From the NCBI RefSeq assembly GCF_000024965.1, contig NC_013530.1, forward strand, positions 2,108,001 through 2,172,000: a DNA stretch of 64,000 nt, read 5' to 3'. Of the stretch, positions 16,045 to 23,456 are shown one piece after another. Every line of letters begins with the position of its first letter. The first letter of the stretch is position 1. The translations under genes and the position numbers were made by a program. Source of the DNA: Xylanimonas cellulosilytica DSM 15894. Its GTDB lineage: Bacteria > Actinomycetota > Actinomycetes > Actinomycetales > Cellulomonadaceae. The notes under the pieces were generated by a model. That model was not told the DNA's origin. It was given only the letters and a program-made list of their open reading frames with translations, and did not search any database.

Positions 16045-16683
16045 TCAGTCAGCCCGGGGCTCGACCGTCCAGGCAACGGCCGTGACCTGGCACGGGTGCG
16101 ACTCGCGGACCGTGCCGTCGTGGTGCACCTGGACCACGTCGCCCACGACGGCATCGCGCGTCGCGAGGCCGGAGGTGTCGAAGGAGACCAGGGAGCAGGA
16201 CCGCGAGAGCGGATCCGTCGTGTCGACCTCGATCGTGACGGCACTCCCGTCGATCGACGTCACCGCGCCCTGGGCGATCACGCTGCCCTCGTTGACGAAG
16301 TAGAACGGGCCCGACGTCGGGCACTCCCGCGGCACGGACGTTCCGGCTGGGGCCGCGCCCGAGGAGAAGCCCCCACCCAGACTGACGATGTCATCGGCGC
16401 GCAGAGCAGGGGCGACCTGGGTGTCGTAGGGGAACACGGGCACGAAGCGTTCGCCGTCGTCGGCCTCGAGCATCAGGCAGCCGTCGGCGTCGACGACCGT
16501 CCCCGTGGCGAGCGCATCGTTCCCACCGTCTGCGCGAGAGCTCTGGCTGAGGGCGAACAACATCCCGTCCGCGGTCGAGTTCACGACCTCGGGCGGGCCT
16601 TCGCCATCGCCGCACGCCGTCAGCGCGACGACGGCGAGCAGCACACCACAACGCGCCCACCACACGGAACGCCGACTCGTCAT
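16045..16683 (-). CDS. Predicted lipoprotein, unknown function (212 aa)
   Basis: The protein begins with a positively charged start and a hydrophobic stretch ending in a lipobox (VVALTAC, modified cysteine near residue 24), so it is exported and membrane-anchored. The mature part has cysteines in CPTSGPFYFVNEG and SCSLVSF and a repeated beta pattern (ATGTVVDADGCLMLEADDG; GAVTSIDGSAVTIEVD), as in small OB or beta-sandwich lipoproteins. No family is recognised. It is divergent from the GNAT gene, with 168 bases between, and follows the eCIS regulator without obvious coupling. Confidence 0.75.
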   Translation of the reverse strand: MTSRRSVWWARCGVLLAVVALTACGDGEGPPEVVNSTADGMLFALSQSSRADGGNDALATGTVVDADGCLMLEADDGERFVPVFPYDTQVAPALRADDIVSLGGGFSSGAAPAGTSVPRECPTSGPFYFVNEGSVIAQGAVTSIDGSAVTIEVDTTDPLSRSCSLVSFDTSGLATRDAVVGDVVQVHHDGTVRESHPCQVTAVAWTVEPRAD

Positions 16684-16836
16684 ACCCCTACGATCCCACC
16701 CGCGCCGCTATGGCCCCAGGAACGGCCCGATCCATTCGCCCGCCCGCGACGTGTCGTCCCACTCGGCGGACGCGGTCCTCAGGTGCAGCGACGACATGTC
16801 TCGAACCTATGCGGCCGACGAGGTGCGGCGCGCCGC

Positions 16837-16844
16837 GGCACACT
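16837..16844 (+). promoter_or_regulatory. Leaderless -10 box of the GNAT gene
   Basis: GGCACACT ends 7 bases before the ATG at 16852, and no Shine-Dalgarno sequence is visible. The identical octamer at identical spacing precedes the Rrf2 gene. Confidence 0.45.
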
Positions 16845-16851
16845 GGTTCCC

Positions 16852-17424
16852 ATGGCCATCCAGGTCCGTCCCGCAACGGTCTTCGACGATGTCGCCGCCG
16901 TCGTCGGGCCCAAGAACCCGACGTCGAACGTGTGCTTCTGCCTGAGCTACCGCATCGGGTCGAAGGAGAACCTGGCGTTGCGCGGTCAGGCGCGCGCGGA
17001 TCGGGTCCGGGGGCTGTGCGCGCAGGACCCGCCGCCGGGCGTCCTCGCCTACGACGGCGACGTCGTCGTCGGATGGGCGGCCGTCCACCCGCGCCGCGAC
17101 ACGTCGTTCGCGACGAGCCGCAGGATCCCCCACGTGGACGACGTCGATGTCTGGTCGCTGTGGTGCTTCCGGGTGCGGCCGGGCCATCGGAAGCAGGGCA
17201 TCATGCACGCCCTCGTCGAGGGTGCCGTCGAGCATGCGCGCGGACGCGGCGCGCCGGCGATCGAGGGCTACCCGGTCGACAACGACGGAGAGCGGGTGGA
17301 CCTCACGATGGCGTACGTGGGGACCCGGAGACTCTTCGAGCGGGCCGGCTTCACGAAGGCAGCCGACACCAGCTCCGTGCTGTCCGGCTTCCCACGCATC
17401 GTCATGCGGCTCGACCTGCGGTGA
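16852..17424 (+). CDS. GNAT family N-acetyltransferase (190 aa)
   Basis: The protein starts MAIQVRPATVFDDVAAVVG. It has the acetyl-CoA binding loop region (VWSLWCFRVRPGHRKQGIMH, where the family usually shows R/Q-x-x-G-x-G/A). It ends with a helix and strand typical of GNAT (RRLFERAGFTKAAD). The substrate is unknown. An early CFCLSYRIGSKENLA segment resembles a subgroup of actinobacterial GNATs. The ATG at 16852 was chosen because conservation-like sequence starts there and a leaderless -10 box is placed correctly. The long upstream open frame is antisense to the lipoprotein gene. Confidence 0.85.
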   Translation: MAIQVRPATVFDDVAAVVGPKNPTSNVCFCLSYRIGSKENLALRGQARADRVRGLCAQDPPPGVLAYDGDVVVGWAAVHPRRDTSFATSRRIPHVDDVDVWSLWCFRVRPGHRKQGIMHALVEGAVEHARGRGAPAIEGYPVDNDGERVDLTMAYVGTRRLFERAGFTKAADTSSVLSGFPRIVMRLDLR

Positions 17425-17478
17425 CAGCGGACGGCCGCACGTGGGCGCGCACGTTGCCCGGGAGGTCAGTACGGGCGG

Positions 17479-17907
17479 CTACCCCGCCGACCGGAAGGCT
17501 TCCCACGGTCGGGGACCTCGCCGCGCCCTGGGGTCCCAGCCGAAGCGGTTGGGGCCCGGCGTTCCGTCGATGATCAGGAGTACGAGCAGGATCAGCGAAC
17601 CGACGACCGGCACGAGCTGGATGAAGAACCAGCCGCCGGAGCGGTTCGTGTCGTGGAGGCGGCGCCATGTCACAGCAAGGGTCGGGACGAGCGTGGCCAG
17701 GGCGAAGAGCGCTGCGAGCACGCCGTAGCCGTCCCCGACGGCGAGCTCCGGGAGACCGAGACGCCCGAAGCGGAACCCGCTGCCGCCGAGGAGCGCGTTC
17801 ACGACGGCGGTGAAGCCCATCCACCACCAGAACTCCGAGCGACGGGCCCGCCCACGGAACGTCGCGTAGTTCCGGAACCCTGACGTGATGGCCGCACCGA
17901 TACCCAT
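17479..17907 (-). CDS. DUF805 family membrane protein (142 aa)
   Basis: This is a small inner-membrane protein of the DUF805 family. It shows the signature FRNYATFRGRARRSEFWWWM near the N-terminus, then three to four hydrophobic helices including VLAALFALATLVPTLAVTWR followed by RLHDTNRSGGWFFIQLVP, and the conserved C-terminal GPNRFGWDP. Function is unknown for the family. The ATG at 17907 has GGGGGAG about 7 bases upstream; a longer in-frame ATG at 17982 lacks a site. Confidence 0.88.
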   Translation of the reverse strand: MGIGAAITSGFRNYATFRGRARRSEFWWWMGFTAVVNALLGGSGFRFGRLGLPELAVGDGYGVLAALFALATLVPTLAVTWRRLHDTNRSGGWFFIQLVPVVGSLILLVLLIIDGTPGPNRFGWDPRARRGPRPWEAFRSAG

Positions 17908-18026
17908 AACGGTCTCCCCCTCTTCCTTCGACGGCCAAGTGTCTCGTCCGAGGGCTCGTGCGATCGAACCTGGGCGTGCCATGCGCCGTCGGGTGGCCGG
18001 TCGGTCCGGACCGGCTCACGTCGGCG

Positions 18027-18050
18027 CCGACGGCGCGGCGCCGCCGTCGG
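18027..18050 (-). terminator. GC-rich hairpin downstream of the tetR gene
   Basis: A 9-bp stem (CCGACGGCG/CGCCGTCGG) with a 6-base loop lies 13 bases past the tetR stop. There is no T tract. A second palindrome, CGGTCCGGACCG, lies at 18002-18013. Confidence 0.5.
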
Positions 18051-18063
18051 TGTCCTCAGCGGT

Positions 18064-18660
18064 CTACCGCACGGCCCCCGGGTCGGCCGCGATCGCCTTG
18101 AGCAGGGATCTCAGCGCCTGGGTGCGGGCCTCCGTCGTCGTCATCCCTGCGGCTGCGGGCGCGTGGTTGGCGGAGAACAGCACGGACCACAGCATCGACT
18201 CGCACCACTGCGGTGACAGGGCGGCGTCGATGCTGCCGTCGGCGATGCCGCGGGCGACGGCGTCGAGCACGGCCTGGTCCGGCTCCCCCGACATGATCTC
18301 GTCGAACCCGCCGTCGGGCAGGTCGCCGACCATCATGGCGGGGCCCATGATCCAGGCGAGCACGTCGAGGCGGTCCATGAGCTCGAGCGCCAGGCGACGC
18401 ATCGCCTCGAGTCCCGTGCCTTCCGTCAGGTTGGCGCGCACCACCGCTGCGTCGTGCTCGGCACCCACGAACTCGGTGACGGCGTCGGTCAGCGCCTTCT
18501 TGTCGGCGAAGTAGCGGTGCAGGGTCGAGCGGGCCACGTCCGCGCGTGCAGCGACCTCGCCGAGCGGCGCCGACGGGTCGTTGCTCAGCACCTCGATCCC
18601 GGCACGGATGAGCGCCGCACGGGTGCGTTGCTGCGTCGGCGACAGTTCACGTTCACTCAT
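18064..18660 (-). CDS. TetR family repressor, divergent to the ABC exporter
   Basis: This 198-residue regulator has an N-terminal helix-turn-helix (LGEVAARADVARSTLHRYFA, about residues 33-52) preceded by the usual RTRAALIRAGIEVLS helix. It has a large alpha-helical ligand domain with many methionines and tryptophans (LAWIMGPAMMVGD). It is transcribed divergently from the ABC exporter, with 81 bases between them holding a palindrome, so it most likely represses the exporter. A TAGGAT box ends 8 bases before its ATG, consistent with a leaderless transcript. Confidence 0.88.
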   Translation of the reverse strand: MSERELSPTQQRTRAALIRAGIEVLSNDPSAPLGEVAARADVARSTLHRYFADKKALTDAVTEFVGAEHDAAVVRANLTEGTGLEAMRRLALELMDRLDVLAWIMGPAMMVGDLPDGGFDEIMSGEPDQAVLDAVARGIADGSIDAALSPQWCESMLWSVLFSANHAPAAAGMTTTEARTQALRSLLKAIAADPGAVR

Positions 18661-18714
18661 GGGCGCCCATCCTAGCCCGCGCCCGTCGCGTTTCGATCCT
18701 CCGGTTGCGCGTTT

Positions 18715-18732
18715 TGAGACATCTCTGTTTCA
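18715..18732. promoter_or_regulatory. Candidate TetR operator
   Basis: The inverted repeat TGAGACA-TCTC-TGTTTCA has 6 of 7 bases of each arm matching. It lies 9 bases before the exporter GTG and 54 bases upstream of the tetR ATG. It would overlap the exporter promoter. Confidence 0.6.
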
Positions 18733-18741
18733 CTTTTTCTC

Positions 18742-20601
18742 GTGAGCGACACCCAGCCGCCAGAGGCTTCCGACCAGATCCCCGAGCAGACTCCCGAGAA
18801 GGCACCCGTCGGCGACCTCCTCAAGCCCGCACGGATGGCCGTGCTGCTGCGCTTCCTGAAGCCGCACTGGCGCGTGATCACGCTCGGCGCCGCCATCGGC
18901 ATGATCGCCACGGTGGCGACCCTGTGGACGCCGCGCGTCGTCCAGGACGTCATCGACGCGGTCATGTACGGCACGCCCGTCGCCGGGTACGTCACCACTC
19001 TCGCGATCCTCACCGTCGTCGGCATCATCGCGAGCTGGCTGAGCTGGATCGTGCTGGGCCGCACCGCCGAGACGGTCGTGTTCGACGTCCGGCGGTCCCT
19101 CGTGGAACGGTTCGTCCGCGGCCGCGTCCTGCAGGTCGCCGCGCGCCCCGCGGGCGAGCTCGTGTCGCGCACCACCTCCGACTCGCAGCTGCTGTCCGCA
19201 GCCGTGAGCTCGGGCTTCGTCTCCCTCGTCAACGGCGCCACCGGCATCATCGGCACCGTCATCCTGATGGGCGTGATCGACCCGGTCATGCTCGCCATCG
19301 CGCTCGGCGCCGTCGTCATCTTCGGCGGCATCATGGCCGCGCTCATGCCCGCCGTGGGCCGGCATCGCGCCCGCGCCCAGGAGGCCATCGGCCACATGGG
19401 CGGCGAGCTCGAGGGCTCCGTGCGCGCCCTGCGCACGGTCAAGGTCGCGCGCGCCGAGCGCCGGCGCATCTCCGAGGTGCTCACCCACGCCGCGGACGCC
19501 CGGCGCCACGGCATCAAGGCGGTCCGGTCCGAGGCGATCGCCTGGACCTTCGCGTTCGGCGGCATCCAGGTAGCCATCGTCGTCATCGTCGCCCTGGGCG
19601 CCTGGCGCGTGTCGGCCGGTTACCTGTCGATCGCCGCGCTCGTCGCCTTCCTCATGTACATCTTCAACTTCATCGGCCCCGTGATGGAGTTCGCCGAGGC
19701 GCTCTCCTCGCTCCAGTCCGGGCTCGCGGCGTCCAAGCGCATCATCGAGATCGAGGAGATCGACACCGAGGCCGTCGACGACGCGCCGCGATCCATCGCC
19801 CCGTCGCCCTCCGCCGGCCCGGCGTCGGGCACGACGGCGCCGCGCCCCGTGCTCGAGTTCGACGACGTCACCGCGCGCTATACCGACGACGGCGAGGACG
19901 TCGTCCAGAACCTGTCGATCGCCATCCCGCGCACCGGGCACACGGCGTTCGTGGGCCCGTCGGGAGCAGGCAAGACGTCGGCGCTCTCGCTGGCGCTGCG
20001 GTTCCTGGAGCCCACCTCGGGCGAGATCCGCATCGACGGTGTGCCGTTCCAGGAGCTGACTCCCGCGCAGGTGCGCTCCCGGTTCGCCTTCGTCGAGCAG
20101 GACACCCCGGTCATCCCCGGCACGATCCGCGACAACCTGCTCATCGCGAACCCCGACGCGACCGAGGAGGCGATCGTCGACGTCCTCGACGTCGTGCAGC
20201 TCACCGACCAGATCGCGGCGCTGCCCGACGGGCTCGACACCTCGCTCGTGTCGTCGTCGGTGTCCGGCGGGCAGCGGCAGCGCATCGCGCTGGCCCGTGC
20301 GCTGCTCGCCCAGGCGGACGTGCTGCTCCTCGACGAGGCGACCTCGCAGCTCGACGGCCGCACAGAGTCCGCGATCCACTCCGCGATCACGGCGGCGGCG
20401 CAGCATGGGGCGGTCATCACGGTGGCACACCGCCTGTCGACCGTCGTCGACGCCGACCGCATCGTCGTCATGGACGAGGGCCGCGTGCGTGCGATGGGCA
20501 CCCACGCCGAGCTCCTCGCCACGGACAGCCTGTACGCCGAGTTCGTCGAGGCGCTGACGATCGACAGGCCCGCGGCCCCGCGGACCCTGGCGCCCGCGTG
20601 A
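18742..20601 (+). CDS. ABC exporter, fused TMD-NBD half transporter (619 aa)
   Basis: This is an MDR/lipid-type exporter half transporter. Residues about 30-330 form six membrane helices. The ATPase domain begins near residue 370, with Walker A GPSGAGKTS (about 405), signature SVSGGQRQRIALARALL (about 505), Walker B VLLLDEATSQLD (about 525) and the H-loop VAHRLSTV. It probably works as a homodimer exporting a hydrophobic compound or lipid, since no partner gene is adjacent. The GTG at 18742 has no Shine-Dalgarno; a leaderless start is likely. The divergent TetR gene and palindrome suggest induction by the substrate. Confidence 0.92.
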   Translation: MSDTQPPEASDQIPEQTPEKAPVGDLLKPARMAVLLRFLKPHWRVITLGAAIGMIATVATLWTPRVVQDVIDAVMYGTPVAGYVTTLAILTVVGIIASWLSWIVLGRTAETVVFDVRRSLVERFVRGRVLQVAARPAGELVSRTTSDSQLLSAAVSSGFVSLVNGATGIIGTVILMGVIDPVMLAIALGAVVIFGGIMAALMPAVGRHRARAQEAIGHMGGELEGSVRALRTVKVARAERRRISEVLTHAADARRHGIKAVRSEAIAWTFAFGGIQVAIVVIVALGAWRVSAGYLSIAALVAFLMYIFNFIGPVMEFAEALSSLQSGLAASKRIIEIEEIDTEAVDDAPRSIAPSPSAGPASGTTAPRPVLEFDDVTARYTDDGEDVVQNLSIAIPRTGHTAFVGPSGAGKTSALSLALRFLEPTSGEIRIDGVPFQELTPAQVRSRFAFVEQDTPVIPGTIRDNLLIANPDATEEAIVDVLDVVQLTDQIAALPDGLDTSLVSSSVSGGQRQRIALARALLAQADVLLLDEATSQLDGRTESAIHSAITAAAQHGAVITVAHRLSTVVDADRIVVMDEGRVRAMGTHAELLATDSLYAEFVEALTIDRPAAPRTLAPA

Positions 20602-20628
20602 GCAGAACCACAGCCGCGACGGTCCTCG

Positions 20629-20648
20629 ATAAACCCCCGGGGGTATTA
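20629..20648. promoter_or_regulatory. CsoR/CstR-type operator
   Basis: The perfect core palindrome ACCCCCGGGGGT (20633-20644) is flanked by ATAA and ATTA, making a near-perfect 20-bp element. It has the GC-rich centre with A/T flanks typical of CsoR-family operators. A TACCGT -10-like box (20647-20652) follows, 7 bases before the ATG at 20660, so bound repressor would block transcription. Confidence 0.65.
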
Positions 20649-20659
20649 CCGTAGGGGCC

Positions 20660-22423
20660 ATGGCAGCACCCGATCCCCAGCTCGAGAACCTCACGGCGCC
20701 CGACGGCCCTCAGCCGGCGGGCGCCGCGCCGCGGATCGTGATCGTCGGCGGCGTCGCCACCGGGATGAGCGCCGCGGCCCGCGCGCGCCGCCTCGACGAG
20801 TCCGCCGAGATCCTCGTCCTGGAGCGCGGCGAGCACGTCTCGTTCGCCGGTTGCGGGCTCCCGTACCACGTGGGCGGTGAGATCGCGTCGGCCGACACCC
20901 TGCTGGTCCACACGCCCGCGACGCTCGCCGCGTCGCTCAACCTCGACGTCCGCACGCGCCACGACGTCGTCGGTCTCGACGCCGACGCCCGCACCGTGCG
21001 GGTCCGCACGCCCGACGGCGAACGGACGATCGCCTACGACGCCCTCGTCCTGGCGCCCGGCGCCCGGGCGGTCCGTCCGCCGCTGCCCGGCATCGATTCC
21101 CCGCGTGTGCGCACCCTGCGCACCGTCCCCGACGCCGTGACGCTGCGCTCATGGGTGGACGGCGCAGCCCGCCGCGCCGTCGTGCTCGGGGCGGGGTTCA
21201 TCGGCCTGGAGGCCGCCGAGCAGCTCGCCGCCGCCGGGCTCGAGGTCGCCGTCGTCGAGCGCACCGACCACGTGCTGCCGCCGCTCGAGGGCGAGCTCGC
21301 CGCCCTGGTGACGGCCGAGCTGGACCGTCTGGGCATCGCGGTGCACGACGGCGCCTCCGCCACCGCGATCGAGCCCGGCGACGGGTCCGACGTCGTCGTC
21401 CTCGACGACGGCACCCGCCTCGACGCCGACCTCGTCGTGCTGTCCGTCGGTGTCCGCCCCGACACGGCGGTGTTCGCCGCAGCCGGCGTCGCCACCGACG
21501 ACGGCGCGATCGTCGTCGACGAGCACGGCCGCACCAACCTGCCGCACGTGTGGGCGGGCGGCGACGCCGTCGTGTCCACCGACGCGGTCACCGGCGTGCG
21601 CCGCCCGGTCGCGCTGGCCGGGCCCGCGAACCGCGCCGGCCGCCAGATCGCCGACGCGATCCTGCGTCCCGCCACGGCCCGTCCGATCCCGGCCGCGGTG
21701 GGGACCGCGATCGTGCGCGTCGGGCGGCTCGCCGCCGGGATGACCGGCGCGAACCGCACCGCGCTCGCCGCCGCGGGCATCGCGCACCACACGCTTCACC
21801 TGCACCCCGCCCAGCACGCCGGGTGGTTCCCCGGCGCCACGCAGGTGCACCTCCTGCTGCACTTCGACGACGGCGGCCGCATCCTGGGCGCTCAGGCCGT
21901 CGGGGCCGACGGCGTCGACAAGCGCCTGGACGTGCTGGCCACCGCCATCCGGGGCGGCCTCGGCGTCGAGGACCTGATCGACCTCGACCTCGCCTACGCT
22001 CCCCCGTTCGGGGCAGCCAAGGATCCGGTCAACCTGGCCGGCATGGCCGCCGCCAACGTGCTCGACGGCACACTGCGGCCCTGGCACGCCGCCGACCTCG
22101 ACGCCGTGCTCGCGTCGTCGCTGGTCCTGGACGTGCGCACCGAGGCAGAGCTCGCCACGGGCCACCTGCCCGGCATCCTGCACGTCCCGCACACGGAGCT
22201 GCGCGCGCGGCTCGACGAGGTGCGCGCGGTCGCCGCCGGGCGACCGGTCGCGGTGCTGTGCCAGTCCGGAGTGCGCTCGAACCTCGCGCACCGCATCTTG
22301 CGCCAGGCGGGATTCGAGGCGTCGTCGTTGTCGGGCGGCATGCTCACGCTGCGCGCGACGCTCGGACGCACCGCCGCCACCCGCCTGGTCACACCTGCCA
22401 CTGCGGAGGTCGAGGCCGCATGA
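20660..22423 (+). CDS. CoA-disulfide reductase-like flavoprotein with C-terminal rhodanese domain
   Basis: This 587-residue FAD/NAD(P)-dependent pyridine nucleotide-disulfide oxidoreductase is fused to a rhodanese. The FAD-binding motif VIVGGVATGMSAAARAR is at about residues 27-44. The single redox cysteine in SFAGCGLPYHVGG (Cys65) is the CoADR hallmark, and GAGFIGLEAAEQLA is the NAD(P) motif. The C-terminal domain (about 490-575) carries the catalytic loop LCQSGVRSN. Such fusions reduce CoA persulfide/polysulfide or CoA disulfide in sulfane-sulfur detoxification. It overlaps the following sensor gene by ATGA and lies behind a CsoR/CstR-type palindrome, so it is probably induced by sulfur stress. 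Confidence 0.88.
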   Translation: MAAPDPQLENLTAPDGPQPAGAAPRIVIVGGVATGMSAAARARRLDESAEILVLERGEHVSFAGCGLPYHVGGEIASADTLLVHTPATLAASLNLDVRTRHDVVGLDADARTVRVRTPDGERTIAYDALVLAPGARAVRPPLPGIDSPRVRTLRTVPDAVTLRSWVDGAARRAVVLGAGFIGLEAAEQLAAAGLEVAVVERTDHVLPPLEGELAALVTAELDRLGIAVHDGASATAIEPGDGSDVVVLDDGTRLDADLVVLSVGVRPDTAVFAAAGVATDDGAIVVDEHGRTNLPHVWAGGDAVVSTDAVTGVRRPVALAGPANRAGRQIADAILRPATARPIPAAVGTAIVRVGRLAAGMTGANRTALAAAGIAHHTLHLHPAQHAGWFPGATQVHLLLHFDDGGRILGAQAVGADGVDKRLDVLATAIRGGLGVEDLIDLDLAYAPPFGAAKDPVNLAGMAAANVLDGTLRPWHAADLDAVLASSLVLDVRTEAELATGHLPGILHVPHTELRARLDEVRAVAAGRPVAVLCQSGVRSNLAHRILRQAGFEASSLSGGMLTLRATLGRTAATRLVTPATAEVEAA

Positions 22424-22713
22424 GCGCCGACGCACCGCGCGACCCGGCCGCCCACGCCGAGGCCCAGCGCAAGATCGTCAACCGGCTGCGCCGTGCGCGC
22501 GGCCAGCTCGACGCCGTCATCACGGCGGTCGAGAGCGGCGGGCAGTGCCGCGACGTCGTCACCCAGCTTGCCGCCGTGTCCAGCGCCCTCGACCGCGCCG
22601 GGTTCGCCATCGTCTCCTCGGCGCTGCGCGACTGCCTCGCCGACCCCGACGCCCAGGCCGAGGACGGCCTGACGCCGGACGAGATCGAGAAGCTCTTCCT
22701 CATGCTGGCCTGA
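22420..22713 (+). CDS. CsoR-family repressor, CstR-like persulfide sensor
   Basis: This 97-residue all-helical repressor of the CsoR/RcnR family begins with the DNA-binding helix QRKIVNRLRRARGQLDAVI. Of the copper-binding Cys-His-Cys set it keeps both cysteines (Cys43 in GGQCRDVV and Cys72 in ALRDC), but the histidine four residues before the second cysteine is alanine (Ala68). That pattern is the one reported for CstR, which senses persulfides through its two cysteines, rather than copper sensors. The gene is translationally coupled to the CoADR-rhodanese gene, and together they look like an autoregulated sulfur-stress operon. Confidence 0.85.
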   Translation: MSADAPRDPAAHAEAQRKIVNRLRRARGQLDAVITAVESGGQCRDVVTQLAAVSSALDRAGFAIVSSALRDCLADPDAQAEDGLTPDEIEKLFLMLA

Positions 22714-22760
22714 CCGGCCGCATCTCACCTGCACCGTCCACCACCGGAGGAACCGTCCCC

Positions 22761-22931
22761 ATGTGCTACCCCGTCCCCTGTGAGACCTGCGGCAAGACGA
22801 CGTGGGCCGGTTGCGGCCAGCACGTCGACGGCGTCAAGGCGCAGGTGCCTGCCGCGCAGTGGTGCGCGGGCCACGAGGATGCCGCGGCTCCGCGGCCGGG
22901 CGGCTTCCTGTCTCGGCTCCTGCGCCGCTGA
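22761..22931 (+). CDS. Small cysteine-rich protein (56 aa), likely zinc-binding
   Basis: This is a short gene with a good ribosome site (GGAGG 10 bases before the ATG). The first 20 residues, MCYPVPCETCGKTTWAGCGQ, contain Cys2, Cys7, Cys10 and Cys18 followed by His20. A further cysteine lies in QWCAGH, and the C-terminus is basic (SRLLRR). The CxxC...C.H spacing suggests a zinc knuckle. I recall very similar small hypothetical proteins in many actinobacteria but no assigned function. It follows the CstR-like gene by 47 bases and may be co-transcribed. Confidence 0.75.
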   Translation: MCYPVPCETCGKTTWAGCGQHVDGVKAQVPAAQWCAGHEDAAAPRPGGFLSRLLRR

Positions 22932-22963
22932 TCGGCAGGCGGCCCCGCCAGACGGCCGCGCGG

Positions 22964-23329
22964 TCAGCGCCGCAGGAACCCGAACAGGCCGCGCTTCGGC
23001 TCCGGCGGTGGGTTGCGCAGCACGGCCAGCGCCTCGGCGATGGCCTCGCGGACGCCGTCCGCCGCGTCCCCGTCGAGCTCGGCGACCCGGGCCTCGATGT
23101 CGTCGAGCACACCGACGGGCACGGACGCTCGCGCCTTGACCGCCGCCACGACGAGCAGCCGCACGGCACCGAGCTTGTCCCCCGAGCGCGCGGCAGCACG
23201 TGCCTCGCGGCGGACCTCCGGGCTCACCGGGCTCCCGGAGGGCGCCTTCAGCAGCGCGGCGTGGGACTCGGCACCGACGTTCCCGAGGGCTGAGTCGAGC
23301 TTGGCGAGTGCGAGATCGATTCCGTCCAC
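22964..23329 (-). CDS. Hypothetical protein (121 aa)
   Basis: This is an unrecognised protein. It is helical and charged (SPEVRREARAAARSGDKLGA; DGVREAIAEALAVLRN), with a distinctive C-terminus PEPKRGLFGFLRR that could be an amphipathic membrane-touching tail. The GTG start at 23329 is preceded by TAGCGT (23337-23342) with a 7-base gap and no Shine-Dalgarno, supporting a leaderless gene. It is convergent with the small cysteine protein and divergent from the acyl-CoA ligase. Confidence 0.65.
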   Translation of the reverse strand: MDGIDLALAKLDSALGNVGAESHAALLKAPSGSPVSPEVRREARAAARSGDKLGAVRLLVVAAVKARASVPVGVLDDIEARVAELDGDAADGVREAIAEALAVLRNPPPEPKRGLFGFLRR

Positions 23330-23336
23330 GCCCCAG

Positions 23337-23342
23337 ACGCTA
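23337..23342 (-). promoter_or_regulatory. Leaderless -10 box TAGCGT
   Basis: It lies 7 bases upstream of the GTG at 23329 on the minus strand. The same hexamer and gap precede the UspA and exonuclease genes. Confidence 0.5.
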
Positions 23343-23421
23343 CCGGGCGACCGGGGCGCGGACGACGCGCGCGCCGCGGCGAGCCGGTACGCCCGGCACC
23401 GGCCTGGCCCGCGGACGGCGC

Positions 23422-23449
23422 CCGTAACCTACGCCACCGTAGGTTACGG
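23422..23449. promoter_or_regulatory. Perfect 12-bp inverted repeat, operator of the acyl-CoA ligase
   Basis: The arms CCGTAACCTACG and CGTAGGTTACGG are perfectly complementary around a CCAC spacer. The right arm overlaps the -10 box TACGGT (23445-23450), which ends 6 bases before the GTG at 23457. This is a repressor-site layout; a TetR-type fatty-acid regulator is the likely ligand (inference). Confidence 0.65.
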
Positions 23450-23456
23450 TGGGAGG

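Noticed and set aside
22420-22713. Copper-sensing CsoR
   Set aside because: The His ligand is replaced by Ala and the operon encodes sulfur enzymes, not copper transport.
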